Positions 43,934-53,656 of a DNA stretch of 64,000 nucleotides are shown piece after piece (within the stretch, counting starts at the first letter, position 1; every line of letters begins with the position of its first letter). A program made the translations under genes and the position numbers. Source of the DNA: Thauera chlorobenzoica (GTDB taxonomy: Bacteria; Pseudomonadota; Gammaproteobacteria; Burkholderiales; Rhodocyclaceae). The stretch lies in assembly GCF_001922305.1 (NCBI RefSeq), contig NZ_CP018839.1:248001-312000 (forward strand), read 5' to 3'. The notes below the pieces were generated by a model that was not told the origin of the DNA, searched no databases, and saw only the letters and a list, made by a program, of their open reading frames with translations.

Positions 43934-44851
43934 ATGAACCTCAAGCATCTTCATGTGTTCTGGACGGTTTCCCGTCTCGGAGGAGTCAGCCGGGCGGCGG
44001 ATCAACTCGGTCTCACGCCACAAACCGTCAGTGGTCATCTTCGTCACCTCGAAAAGGAATTGGGGGCCGTTCTGTTTCGTCCGGCCGGTCGCGGTCTGGA
44101 ACTGACCGAGGCCGGGCACCTTGCCCTGTCTTACACCGATGAAATCCTGAAGCTCGGCGGGGAAATGAAGCAGGCCTTGTCCGCGTCGCTGCAAAGTCCG
44201 ATGCCGGTGCTGCGTTTGGGGATCACGGATGTCGTTCCCAAGTCGTTTGCCTACCGCTTGCTGGCACCCGTGGGCAAGTTGCCGGATCCGGTGAGACTGG
44301 TTTGCCGGGAAGGCAGTCTGGACGTGTTACTGGCCGAGTTGGCCTTGCAGCGAATCGACATGGTCGTGGCAGACCGTCCGATGCCGTCCGGTTTGGCGAT
44401 TCGGGGTCATAGCCACAAATTGGGCGAGAGTGCGCTGGCTTTTTTCGGGACCGACTCGCTGTGCAATGATCAGGGTGAATTTCCGGGCTGCCTGAATGGC
44501 GCGCCGCTGCTCCTTCCCGGATCGCACGCCGCGATTCGTGGTCATATCGATTACTGGTTAAATGACCAGCGTTTGATGCCGCGTTTGATGGGTGAGTTCG
44601 ACGATAGCGCACTGATGAAAGCCTTTGGGCAGGCCGGCGCCGGGTTCTTTCCGGCACCCGCCATCCTTGCTGATGAAATATGCGCGCGCTATGAGGTCCG
44701 ATGCATCGGCCGGGTCGATGACCTGCATGAAGTATTCTGGGCCATTACCGCCGAACGAAGGATCAGTCACCCCGCGATCATGACGGTGATGGAATCTGCC
44801 CGTGTGGCGTTGTTTCCCGGGGCGAATCACGCAACAGATCAACTTCCCTGA
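43934..44851 (+). CDS. LysR-family regulator, NhaR-like, copy A
   Basis: 305-residue LysR-type regulator with an N-terminal winged HTH (LHVFWTVSRLGGVSRAADQL, QTVSGHLRHLEKELG) and a periplasmic-binding-type effector domain with PSGLAIRGHSHKLGES. The N-terminus resembles NhaR. It is divergent from the membrane protein and upstream of the phosphatase, and is about 85 percent alike to copy B (57985-58893) by eye. The inducer is unknown. Confidence 0.88.
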   Translation: MNLKHLHVFWTVSRLGGVSRAADQLGLTPQTVSGHLRHLEKELGAVLFRPAGRGLELTEAGHLALSYTDEILKLGGEMKQALSASLQSPMPVLRLGITDVVPKSFAYRLLAPVGKLPDPVRLVCREGSLDVLLAELALQRIDMVVADRPMPSGLAIRGHSHKLGESALAFFGTDSLCNDQGEFPGCLNGAPLLLPGSHAAIRGHIDYWLNDQRLMPRLMGEFDDSALMKAFGQAGAGFFPAPAILADEICARYEVRCIGRVDDLHEVFWAITAERRISHPAIMTVMESARVALFPGANHATDQLP

Positions 44852-46441
44852 TCAGAAGGCATCATGCAGTCAGACAAACAACGGATTCACAGAGCACTAC
44901 CATCAATCACCTGGAGCGCGATTCTTCTTGTCTGGAATACGTGCTGATGTTTCGTGACCTCAAACTTGGCGTGGAGTTGAACCATGATCGATGAAGGGTC
45001 ACCCATTCCGTGGGTCTTGGCAGGCCCGATCCTGCGACAATGCGCGCCGACTCGGCTGGTGTGCTGGCTGGCGGTGCGCGAGCCGGTCCGTTTGCGCATT
45101 CGTCTCGATCCCGACGAAGGGGCGTCACAAGAACGGGTGCTCGTTCCCGGTGCACCGGGTTGCCGGTTGCTGACCGCCGGAACGCACCTCCACTATCTGT
45201 TGATCGACCTGCACTTCGATACCCCCTTGCCGCAGGATTGCTGGATCGGCTACACGGTGGCACTGCAAAGCCTGACGGCGGTCGATGACGCGTGGCTTGA
45301 GCATGTGGATTGGGCGACCGAGCTGTGTTACCCCGACAAACAGTCCCCCGGCTTCGTGCTGCCCTCGCGCATTCACAGCCTGCTGCATGGATCATGCCGC
45401 AAGCCGCATCATGCCGGCGGTGATGGTCTCATCGAGGCTGATCGTCTGCTGGAAGATCTGCTTGCGCGGAAGGTGTCGCCGACAGACGGCGCCGCGCCGT
45501 CGGAAGCGCCCGATGCGCTGCCCGTCTGGCCGTCGGTGTTGATAATGACCGGCGATCAGGTCTATGCCGACGATGTAGCCGGCCCGATGCTGCACGCGAT
45601 TCATCAGGTGATCGCGCGACTCGGCCTGCCCGATGAGCCGCTGGCCGGCGGTGAGCTGAGCGGCGCCGACAGCGCGCAGGCGCTTTACCGCCATCCGGCT
45701 GGATTTTACCGTCGCGAAACCCTGTTGCCGCGCCATGCGCGCAACTACGCACTGGTCGAGGTGTTGTTCGGCGGCGTGGAGAAGCCGGTGTTCACCACCG
45801 ACAGCGCCCACAATCATCTGATCTCGCTCGGCGAGGTGCTGGCAATGTATCTGTTGGTGTGGTCGCCGGCCCTGTGGTCGCAGATCGACCTCACGCCGCC
45901 TGCCCATCTGGATGCCGACTCCCTGAAGCGCTACAACGCGGAGCGTGACGTGATTGAGGCGTTTGTCGCAGGGTTGCCGGCGGTGCGGCGGCTTTTTGCC
46001 CATTTGCCGACAGCGATGATTTTCGATGATCACGACATCACCGACGACTGGAACCTGAGCCGCGAGTGGGAGGAGGTGGCCTACGGTCATCCGTTCTCAC
46101 GGCGGGTGATTGGCAACGCCGTGTTCGGCTACCTGATCAATCAGGCCTGGGGCAATCACCCGGACGCTTTCGATGCACAACTGCTGGATCAGGTTCAGGT
46201 CAGCCTCGAGACGCCCGGAGCCGAAGCACATGACGCGCTGATCGAACGGTTGTTGCGCTTCGACCGCTGGCACTACACCTGGCCTACCCAGCCGCCGCTG
46301 GTGGTCATGGATTGTCGCACCCACCGTTGGCGATCGGAGTCTGCCGCCCGCAAGTAACCGGTAACTGAGCGGCGTCCTTCTCGCGGCGTAGCGATCGTTG
46401 AATAATTCTCGCCATGTTCAACGACGACGGGATTGGCAGTG

Positions 46442-46753
46442 ATGGCATCGACGGTGAGGAGCAAATGGCGGCGACGCGGCCACGAGGAATGGCGGGCGGT
46501 GTTCGATCGCTTTGCGGCAAGCGGTCTGAGCATCCGGCAGTTCTGCGACAGCGAGGGCTTGAGCAAGTCGAGTTTCGAGCGCTGGCGCGGCCTGCTGGCC
46601 GGTGAGGCGTCGAGCGTCGCCGATCGCGGCGATGCGTGCGCTCGTGCGGGCTTTGTCGATGCGGGCCTGGTCGACGTTGGCGGCGGTGCAGGCCGGCTCG
46701 AGCTCAAGCTCGATCTGGGTGGCGGTGTCGTGCTGCATCTGGTGCGCGGCTGA
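46442..46753 (+). CDS. tnpA: IS66 accessory protein TnpA
   Basis: 103-residue protein with an N-terminal HTH-like helix set (EEWRAVFDRFAASGLSIRQF, then GLSKSSFERWR), as in IS66 Orf1/TnpA. A cysteine near DACARAG is probably incidental. ATG at 46442 is preferred over the TTG at 46433. The stop overlaps the start of tnpB by 1 nt. Confidence 0.85.
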   Translation: MASTVRSKWRRRGHEEWRAVFDRFAASGLSIRQFCDSEGLSKSSFERWRGLLAGEASSVADRGDACARAGFVDAGLVDVGGGAGRLELKLDLGGGVVLHLVRG

Positions 46754-47112
46754 TGTTCTTCCCCGAAGGGGCGGTGCGGGTGCATGTCTATGGCCGCCCG
46801 GTTGACATGCGCAAGTCCTTCGATGGGCTGTACGCGCTCACCCGCCACGCACTTGGGTGCGATCCGCTGTCGGGCGAGCTGTTCGTGTTCATCAACCGGC
46901 GCGGCACGCAGATGAAGGTGCTGTACTGGGATCGCAGCGGCTTTTGCGTGTGGGCCAAGCGCCTCGAGCAGGGACGGTTCGTGTCCGACTGGTCGCGGGT
47001 GCTCACTCGCCAGATGGACTGGACCGGGCTGAAGCTGTTGCTCGAAGGCATCGAGCCGGCGCGCTTCAAGCGCCGTTTCAAGCTCCCGGAAGTGGCCGCC
47101 AAGCCCGCATGA
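46753..47112 (+). CDS. tnpB: IS66 accessory protein TnpB
   Basis: 119-residue protein of the IS66 Orf2/TnpB family, with VRVHVYGRPVDMRKSFDGLY and KVLYWDRSGFCVWAKRLEQG as the family's hallmark blocks. Its role in IS66 transposition is required but not well understood. ATG at 46753 overlaps the tnpA stop; the end overlaps tnpC by 4 nt. Confidence 0.93.
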   Translation: MFFPEGAVRVHVYGRPVDMRKSFDGLYALTRHALGCDPLSGELFVFINRRGTQMKVLYWDRSGFCVWAKRLEQGRFVSDWSRVLTRQMDWTGLKLLLEGIEPARFKRRFKLPEVAAKPA

Positions 47113-48758
47113 ATGCTGGGTTTTACGGTAAAATTCCGGCCATGACGACGCCCGTTTCGCTGACCGTTCCGACGCCCGCCGAGGCCGCCCGCTGGGCGCC
47201 CGAGCAAATCGTCGCACTGGCCCAGGCGAACGCGGCCGCCGCCCGCCAACTCGATGCCCTGCAGCTCGAGTTCCAGGCGATGAAGCATCAGATCGAGTGG
47301 TTCCGGCGCCAGCTCTTCGGGGCGAAGAGCGAGAAGCGCATCGTCGATGCGAGCCCGCATCAGATGAACCTGGGCGAGTTGCCGGTGCCCGAATCCTCGC
47401 CGCCGCCCCCTGCCAAGGACATCGCCGCCCACACCCGCCGGGCCCGCACCACCGATTACGCGGCGGGCGACGCATCGGCGCTGTTCTTCGACGAAGCCCG
47501 CGTGCCGGTCGAGACCATCGCCGTGGCGAACCCGGAAATCGACGGGCTCACCGCCGACCAGTTCGAGGTGATCGGCGAGAAGGTCAGTCACCGCCTGGCA
47601 CAGCGCCCGGGCAGCTACGTGATCCTCAAGTATGTGCGTCCGGTGATCAAGCGCCTCGACACCCAGGCGATTTCCTGCCCGGCGGCACCCGAGGGGGTGA
47701 TTCGCGGCAGCCGCGCCGATGTGAGCTTCGTCGCCGGGCTCATCACCGACAAGTTCTGCTACCACCAGCCGCTGTACCGCCAGCACCAGCGGCTCGGGGA
47801 CAACGGCATCAAGGTTTCGCGCCCGTGGCTCACGCAGCTCACTCACGGGGCGCTGTCGCTGCTCGAACCCATCTTTACGGCCCAACTCGACTCGATCCGC
47901 GCGAGCCGCATCAAGGCGATGGACGAGACCCCGATCAAGGCCGGCCGGGCCGGCCCGGGCAAGATGAAGGGCGGCTACTTCTGGCCGGTCTATGGCGAGC
48001 GTGACGAAATCTGCTTCGCCTATCACGAGGGGCGCAGTGGCAAGCACATTGCGCAGACCCTGGGCACCGACCCGCCGCCCGAGGGGGCGGTGCTGCTTAC
48101 CGATGGCTATGCGGCCTACGAACGCTACGCGGAAAAATGCGGGCTCACGCACGCGCAATGCTGGGCGCACTCGAGGAGGAAGTTCTTCGATGCGCAGGCG
48201 CTCGAGCCCGAGCGTGCGGGCCAGGCGCTGGAGATGATCGGAAAACTGTACGCGGTGGAGAAGCACATCCGCGAGGCCAGGCTCGTCGGTGAGGCACGCC
48301 GCGCGCATCGGCTCGCGCAGGCCAAGCCCGTGCTCCAGCAGTTCTTCGCCTGGGTCGACGCCCAGTTCGAATCCCAGGGCCTGTTGCCCAGCTCACCGCT
48401 CACCACCGCCATGGCGTACGTGCGCGAGCGCCGGGCCGCCCTCGAGGTGTACCTCTCCGATCCCGAGGTGCCGATCGACACCAACCATCTGGAGCGGGCG
48501 CTACGCGTGGTGCCGATGGGCCGTCGCAACTGGCTCTTCTGCTGGACCGAGGTCGGGGCAAAGTACGTGGGCATCGCGCAGAGTCTGATCGCCACCTGCC
48601 GCCTGCACGACATCGACCCCTATACGTACCTGGTCGATGTGCTCCAGCGCATCGGCCAGCATCCGGCCGCCAACGTGGCGCAGCTCACCCCAAGGCTGTG
48701 GAAGCAACACTTCGCGGCCAATCCGCTGCGATCCGATCTCTTCGAAATCTCGAAGTAG
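47109..48758 (+). CDS. tnpC: IS66 transposase TnpC
   Basis: 549-residue DDE transposase of IS66. An N-terminal leucine-zipper-like region and zinc-finger-like part precede the DDE catalytic core with KAMDETPIK (first D), LTDGYAAYERY (second D) and the last acid in DTNHLERALR. The C-terminus has the IS66 tail. Starts at 47109 or 47142 are possible. It is intact, so the element may still be active. Confidence 0.93.
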   Translation: MNAGFYGKIPAMTTPVSLTVPTPAEAARWAPEQIVALAQANAAAARQLDALQLEFQAMKHQIEWFRRQLFGAKSEKRIVDASPHQMNLGELPVPESSPPPPAKDIAAHTRRARTTDYAAGDASALFFDEARVPVETIAVANPEIDGLTADQFEVIGEKVSHRLAQRPGSYVILKYVRPVIKRLDTQAISCPAAPEGVIRGSRADVSFVAGLITDKFCYHQPLYRQHQRLGDNGIKVSRPWLTQLTHGALSLLEPIFTAQLDSIRASRIKAMDETPIKAGRAGPGKMKGGYFWPVYGERDEICFAYHEGRSGKHIAQTLGTDPPPEGAVLLTDGYAAYERYAEKCGLTHAQCWAHSRRKFFDAQALEPERAGQALEMIGKLYAVEKHIREARLVGEARRAHRLAQAKPVLQQFFAWVDAQFESQGLLPSSPLTTAMAYVRERRAALEVYLSDPEVPIDTNHLERALRVVPMGRRNWLFCWTEVGAKYVGIAQSLIATCRLHDIDPYTYLVDVLQRIGQHPAANVAQLTPRLWKQHFAANPLRSDLFEISK

Positions 48759-49575
48759 GCAAGGACGCCGGGCAGTTACCGCTTACGCCCGCAAGCCTTC
48801 CGGCCTGCTGGACTGGGAGGCGCTGACCGATCTGCAGCAGACCATAAAGGGATTACCAGCGGTATTGCTGGTGTCGCCGGCGCCGATCTTCGGCGTCAAG
48901 CTGATCGAGTCGATTCAGCGCGTGTTCTCCTGGTTCGGCCAATCCCTGATGGTCGACGCCGAGAACTGGATGGCCCACCCGGGGGCGGGCAACGCCATCC
49001 TCAACATCTTCCGTCACCCGAAAACCCCGCAGCACTTCGTGGTGCTGTCGGGCGATGTTCACTACTCCTTCGTCTATGACGTCGAGCTGCGCGGTCGGGT
49101 GCGCGGTCCGGACATCTGGCAGATCACCAGCAGTGGGCTGCGCAACACGTTTCCGCCCCGTCTGCTCGATGTGCTCGACCGCAGCAATCGCTGGCTGTAC
49201 TCGCCGCGTTCGCCACTCAACTGGCTCACGCGCCGTCGTCACATGCGCGTCATCCCGCGCAAGCCCGACGGGATCGCGCACGGTCGCCGCCTGCTCAACG
49301 GTAGCGGTATCGGCCTGGTCGAACTCGACGCGGAGGGCGTGCCGTGGCGCATCCGACAACTTCTCCATGATGGCCGGAACGTCAACTTCTCGCGCCGTGA
49401 GGCGGAGTCGCGTTGGGATTGAGCGGTCTGGCGCACTGGCGTCACCCGGAACAGCGGTGAAAAAATGGTGTGCCATCCCTTCAAGGATGCGTGACCCATT
49501 GGCCGAAACCGTCACGTCAAATGTGAACTCGCGGAAGTTGATGAAATAGAGTTGGCGTTGATTGACGTTCGCCTC

Positions 49576-50193
49576 CTATCTCGGATCCCGGCAAGCAGAG
49601 ACCAGCGCGGCGCGAAGGTGAGGTCGGTGGGTGTCAGGCACTTTGAAGATACGTGCTCGACCCGGTTTTGCAACCATCGACAGGAATCGTTCGGCAGTCC
49701 AATACCAAGGGCGGTAAAGATAATCGTCGAAGAAAATGGTTGTGCCAGGTTGGGCGTAGTAGGCCGTGGCCAAAGCGCATGCCAGCCGGAATCGCCCGTC
49801 AATCAAGACCAGATCAGGTTGATGTCCCGCCACCCAGGGGCGTGATGGGTAGCGCAGCCAACGGCGCATGCTTTTTAACTGCAAGGGATAGCCAAGCGGT
49901 CCGACACGCCCAATATCGACGTGAATGGGGTGCCAGTCCAGGTTTGGCGAATCCCTTTGAATGCAACCATCTACAGCGTTGAGAAAACGGACATCGGATT
50001 CGACCGAGATCAAGGATTTGACCTCATGAGCGGCAGCGAAACGCGTAGATCCGCCCGCCCCATACTCTAGGAAGCAACGACTGTCTTGCAATAAACGACC
50101 CAGCGCATGAATGCAGGTCTTGGTCATCCACGGTGTGTCGCCAATCAAGGGTTCAGCGCGATAGGTCTTGGAAGTCTGGGTCGCCATAGTCAT
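49576..50193 (-). CDS. Class I SAM-dependent methyltransferase-like protein
   Basis: 205-residue cytosolic protein with a Rossmann-type SAM motif I (CFLEYGAGGSTRFAA), an acidic end of strand 2 (ISVESD) and a later LVLIDGRFR strand, followed by TTIFFDDY. These fit class I methyltransferases acting on sugars or other small molecules, but no specific family can be named. No strong ribosome site; ATG at 50193 or 50187 are both possible. It is downstream of the sodium channel and on the same strand, 28 nt apart. Confidence 0.7.
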   Translation of the reverse strand: MTMATQTSKTYRAEPLIGDTPWMTKTCIHALGRLLQDSRCFLEYGAGGSTRFAAAHEVKSLISVESDVRFLNAVDGCIQRDSPNLDWHPIHVDIGRVGPLGYPLQLKSMRRWLRYPSRPWVAGHQPDLVLIDGRFRLACALATAYYAQPGTTIFFDDYLYRPWYWTAERFLSMVAKPGRARIFKVPDTHRPHLRAALVSACRDPR

Positions 50194-50221
50194 TTGTCAA
50201 AAAGTGAATGATGTTGTGGTG

Positions 50222-51037
50222 TCACGTCGTGTGACTGCTATTTTGAGCCGGGAACTGCGCGGCGCGTAAGACCGCGAGTTCGGCGCGAATCGCCTGAAGC
50301 TCGCTCATCACTGCCTGGTGCTCCTCGACCACAAGTGTTCGCGTTTCTTCTTGCTCTACATGTTCCGTGGCACTCATCGCATCCACCATGATCGCGATGA
50401 ACAGGTTGAGCACGGCGAAGGTCGTGAGCAGTATGAAGGTGATGAAGAAGATCCACGCGAAGGGATGAGCCTCCATGACCGGGCGGACGATGCCCATCGA
50501 CCAAGACTCCAGGGTCATGATCTGGAACAGGGTATAGAGCGAGGCGCCAATCGAACCAAACCAGTCAGGAAAATCAGCAGCGAATAATTTCGTCGCCATG
50601 ACCGATGCGATATAGAACAGTAACAGCAACAGGCTCACCACCGAACCCATGCCCGGGAGGGCGCGCAACAATGCGCTGACGACCTTGCGCATCGACGGCA
50701 GCACAGAAATCAGGCGAAGTGCGCGCAGGATGCGCAGGGAGCGCAGTACCGCGAGTCCCTCATCGACCGGCGCGACGGTGATCGCCACGATGGTGAAGTC
50801 GAAGACGTTCCATCCGCTACGAAAAAAGCTCGCCCGATACACCACCAACTTCAAAACGATCTCCACGACGAAGATTGCGAGGGCGATCTGATCGAGGGCG
50901 AGGAGCAACGACCCTGCATGTGCCATGGCGGTGGGCCAGGTTTCCAGGCCCAGCGTGATGGCGTTGACCACGATCACCGCGATGATGAAGTTCTGGAATG
51001 CTCGCGATTCCACAAAATGCTGAAGTTTGATGATCAT
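50222..51037 (-). CDS. Voltage-gated sodium channel, bacterial NaChBac family
   Basis: 271-residue single-domain ion channel: S1-S3 (residues 13-90), S4 with arginines every third residue (R99, R102, R105, R108), pore helix and selectivity filter TLESWSMG (175-182), S6 (about 193-222) and a C-terminal coiled coil (225-265). The filter is the Nav form (TLESWS), as in NavAb and NavMs. Four subunits make a tetrameric sodium channel in the inner membrane. Its start overlaps the stop of a 38-codon ORF (ATGA). Confidence 0.93.
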   Translation of the reverse strand: MIIKLQHFVESRAFQNFIIAVIVVNAITLGLETWPTAMAHAGSLLLALDQIALAIFVVEIVLKLVVYRASFFRSGWNVFDFTIVAITVAPVDEGLAVLRSLRILRALRLISVLPSMRKVVSALLRALPGMGSVVSLLLLLFYIASVMATKLFAADFPDWFGSIGASLYTLFQIMTLESWSMGIVRPVMEAHPFAWIFFITFILLTTFAVLNLFIAIMVDAMSATEHVEQEETRTLVVEEHQAVMSELQAIRAELAVLRAAQFPAQNSSHTT

Positions 51038-51150
51038 GATTTCGATCCGATGAGCGCAGGAAATGCCTGCCGGACGCCGCGATAAGGATGGATCACGCTG
51101 ACATTGGCGATCGCGGGCTCAAGTTTTCGGATCCATAGCCATGAAGTCAT
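51034..51150 (-). CDS. Small ORF coupled to the sodium channel gene
   Basis: 38-codon frame starting MTSWLWIRKLEPAIANVSVI, with GGAGCG 6-11 nt before its ATG and its TGA overlapping the channel's ATG in an ATGA. The good ribosome site and the exact overlap suggest it is translated and couples the channel to it. It could be a leader peptide or a small accessory protein. Too short for confident calling; not in the usual gene range. Confidence 0.5.
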   Translation of the reverse strand: MTSWLWIRKLEPAIANVSVIHPYRGVRQAFPALIGSKS

Positions 51151-51165
51151 TTCACGCTCCAAACA

Positions 51166-51247
51166 AACAAAAAGGGTCTGATCCCGATGGGCACAGACCC
51201 TTGATGCTGTTTGCGAGCACGGACCTTGCCTAGCGGCAAGGTCTCGC
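51166..51247 (-). promoter_or_regulatory. Structured leader with a terminator before the sodium channel
   Basis: On the minus strand a stem GCGAG...CTCGC encloses ACCTTGCC-GCTA-GGCAAGGT (51223-51242), and then AAGGGTCTG...CAGACCCTT (51172-51202) followed by TTTTTG forms a rho-independent terminator. It ends just before the small ORF's ribosome site. This is the layout of a transcription attenuator or riboswitch leader, but it does not match a class I know. Confidence 0.5.
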
Positions 51248-51447
51248 TTGCAACGGTAATTTCCGTCGCTTCGGGCACCGGGCGGCGATCTGATGATCGG
51301 TCTGCCGTGATGACGATACCCGAACGGATGAAGCTACTCCCCTTGATGCTGGGAAGTCTATGAGATGCTGAAACAAAGTCAAGTGAAGCGAAAATTAATG
51401 CTTGAATGAACCCGTCCGTTCTGGAGATACCGGTAGCGCGCGCCAAC

Positions 51448-51886
51448 GAACGGCGACCTGCGGTTGCACAAGTAGCCGACGAAGGTTTACGGCTGAGGCC
51501 ATATTGTTGGTATCAACAATCAGGTCGGCTTCAATGTGGCCGCGACACTGAGTATGCCTTTGTCACCGGGCAACAAGAAGTCTGGTCCTGACGTTCAGTC
51601 GGGAAAGCCAAATGACGACTGATGGCGGGGTGCTGAAATAGGATTCCCGAAGGCCCATGGCCGCAAACGCTGCATTGCTGGCGTAGAGGCTGAGAAAAGC
51701 TACTTCAGCTTTGGGTCGGGTTGCGACCGACACCCACTCGGATTCATCGCCGTAAAGCCGCCGGTTTGGGTTCGCTACCCATAAGCTGCCGCTCGCCGAG
51801 GAGTGGTTTGGACCTTTAGCGGTTGGCCGAAAAGTCAGAGGTTTACGGGCGGGTGTCCGAGTCAAGCTGTCGCGCCCATACTATCT
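51448..51886. other. Intergenic stretch without a gene
   Basis: No coding region is supported. It lies between the leader of the sodium channel operon and the end of the 589-residue hypothetical gene. Some short repeats (GACGTTCAGTCGGGAAAGCC near 51590) resemble dispersed decayed repeats elsewhere in the window. Confidence 0.4.
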
Positions 51887-53656
51887 TTATGCTGCCAAAG
51901 CATCCTCAATCAACCGAGCACTTGCCAATAAACTATCTGTCAGTCGATCGTAAAGTGCGTCTATTGCATAGCCCCACCCCGTCGTGGTTGCGGTCACGTC
52001 AATCCCAAACACTGCTGCACCCGACGAAATTTTCGCTTCCCTTTCGGCACCAGGAGTGTGTGCCTGACTGGATCGCAATCCGTTGAGTGCAAATAGCGTC
52101 CGCAGCTCTGGTAATTCTGTCTTGGGGTTCCATTGTGGCACTACAACATCAGCATCTTCAGTCAATGCAAGGCCTTGCCCTAATGAAATTGTTGCCAACT
52201 GACAAACGCAGGCAAGCAGCTTGAGCGACGCAAATTCCTTGATCTGTTCCTTCGGTACTCCCAACTGCCGGGCCATTGCCCTCAGCGGTGCTGGCTTGAG
52301 TAGCTCCAAGAGTTTGAACAGGCTGACTGCGCGGTCAAGAAACTGTTCCCGACTTGCCGCTATAGGCGCAACGGCGAACAGAGGACGCATTACCTCGAAC
52401 GACCACCACCCTCGATAGGCAACCTCTTCAGTCGATAGAACGCCAATATCATCCTGCGTATAGTTCATTCCGATTTGATCTGACAGATACGCCAGGTTTG
52501 CCGTCAGCGTCAAATACGCATCCAGAACATCCTTTGCCCGAATGGCGATATTGCGATTGCCATGGGTCACCCGATCATGTTCGGCAACCGACTCCTGAAC
52601 GGAATAGCGGTGCCAGTGCGAAATGACATGAGGAGGACATCCCTCATAGAGCTGTTTCAGCTCGATACGAATGTGATTTCGCCCGACACGATATGTTCTG
52701 GCCGTTCCCCACCAACCGCTGTAGCTCACCCCTCCTGATTCGGGGTGAATCCTATACTCCGGGTGAGCCTCATACTCCAGCAGCACCTCGTCACGAATGT
52801 GCCCATACACCCACTTGGCCGCCGCACGTTGATAGTTCATTGGCTCGGTGTCATCAGGCCATGTCAATTCCGGGTCAGTCGCGTCAGTAACCGGTCGTGA
52901 CCGTGGAATCAGGATCAAGCGTGCTCCCCACACTCTGGACATCTGAGGTGCCAAGGAGTGGTACTTGTCATTCAGCACCGCCATGCCAAGCAAACGTCCA
53001 GGTAATTCGAACTGGTCACCTTCTTGGCCTTTCAGGACGGCGACGAAAGAGTCGTCTTCCGAAGAAAAGCGCTCTTCGTAGTAAACCGCTACGGCGGCGC
53101 AGTTCTTCAGGTGACAGAAATCTTCAAGGTATTCGCGGCGAATCGTGATCAAGCCCAAGGGATTGTCTTTTTTGTCACCATGGTTTACATGCGACTTCAC
53201 ACGCAGTACGTCGTAAACCGGGCCTCGTGGATCGTCCCAACACACCGTTCCGTCATTGAGGTGGCGAGGCGTCAATCCATACGTCATCAGCAAAACATTG
53301 TCGGGAAGAATGACTTCCCTATCATGGTAACTCCAGGAATTAATAATGGTCTGGAAGCGCTCATTCTTGCCCTTGCGTCCGTCAATCCAGAAGCTCGTCT
53401 CATAGACTTGGCCTTCGCCTACACAAGGGACTGGCCCCCATGAGCGTACCTCGTAGCCGATACCTCCAGGAGCACTCAGTACCTCATCAACCACCTCAAG
53501 CGGTACCAGGGCAGTACGAACAAGACGAAGCCCCTTATAACCGTTCTGGGGAGCTTCATTGATTTCCGCGACAACAACGTGATCAGAAATCCTGTTGTCG
53601 TAGGGCTCCCTCAAATGCTGCACTGCTTTGGGCCAGTAGTCATGAAGATCACTCAT
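51887..53656 (-). CDS. Large hypothetical protein
   Basis: 589-residue soluble protein starting MSDLHDYWPKAVQHLREPYD. There is no signal peptide or clear membrane segment. No nuclease, helicase or ATPase motif was found. Notable is a histidine-rich segment (PPHVISHWHRYSV, residues about 340-355) and an Ala-rich helical end. It is isolated, at the edge of a region with an integrase. The function is unknown, and a role in defence or regulation can only be guessed from its position. Confidence 0.7.
   Translation of the reverse strand: MSDLHDYWPKAVQHLREPYDNRISDHVVVAEINEAPQNGYKGLRLVRTALVPLEVVDEVLSAPGGIGYEVRSWGPVPCVGEGQVYETSFWIDGRKGKNERFQTIINSWSYHDREVILPDNVLLMTYGLTPRHLNDGTVCWDDPRGPVYDVLRVKSHVNHGDKKDNPLGLITIRREYLEDFCHLKNCAAVAVYYEERFSSEDDSFVAVLKGQEGDQFELPGRLLGMAVLNDKYHSLAPQMSRVWGARLILIPRSRPVTDATDPELTWPDDTEPMNYQRAAAKWVYGHIRDEVLLEYEAHPEYRIHPESGGVSYSGWWGTARTYRVGRNHIRIELKQLYEGCPPHVISHWHRYSVQESVAEHDRVTHGNRNIAIRAKDVLDAYLTLTANLAYLSDQIGMNYTQDDIGVLSTEEVAYRGWWSFEVMRPLFAVAPIAASREQFLDRAVSLFKLLELLKPAPLRAMARQLGVPKEQIKEFASLKLLACVCQLATISLGQGLALTEDADVVVPQWNPKTELPELRTLFALNGLRSSQAHTPGAEREAKISSGAAVFGIDVTATTTGWGYAIDALYDRLTDSLLASARLIEDALAA

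Larger units (their letters stand above)
46354..48786 (+). mobile_element. IS66-family insertion sequence
   Basis: 2433 bp. The left end starts GTAACCGGTAACTGAGCGGC, the right end on the opposite strand starts GTAAGCGGTAACTGCCCGGC, giving imperfect terminal inverted repeats. The direct repeat GCCCGCAA (46346-46353 and 48787-48794) is the 8-bp target duplication typical of the family. It carries three transposition genes in the usual order (tnpA, tnpB, tnpC), all intact, and interrupts the PhoD-like gene. Confidence 0.95.
44984..49422 (+). pseudogene. PhoD-like phosphatase, copy A, split by IS66
   Basis: The first part (44984-46353) encodes about 457 residues starting MIDEGSPIPWVLAGPILRQC, including MTGDQVYADD and FDDHDITDDW metal-site motifs. 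The second part (48787-49422) resumes at YARKPSGLLDWEAL and contains LSGDVHYSF. Between them is the IS66 element with an 8-bp duplication of GCCCGCAA. Without it the reading frame is continuous and matches copy B (55845-57842) from end to end. The phosphatase is therefore broken here. Confidence 0.9.

Noticed and set aside
51147..51446. 99-codon minus-strand ORF upstream of the sodium channel
   Set aside because: It runs through the hairpins and terminator, has no ribosome site and unlikely composition. The 38-codon ORF at 51034-51150 is preferred.
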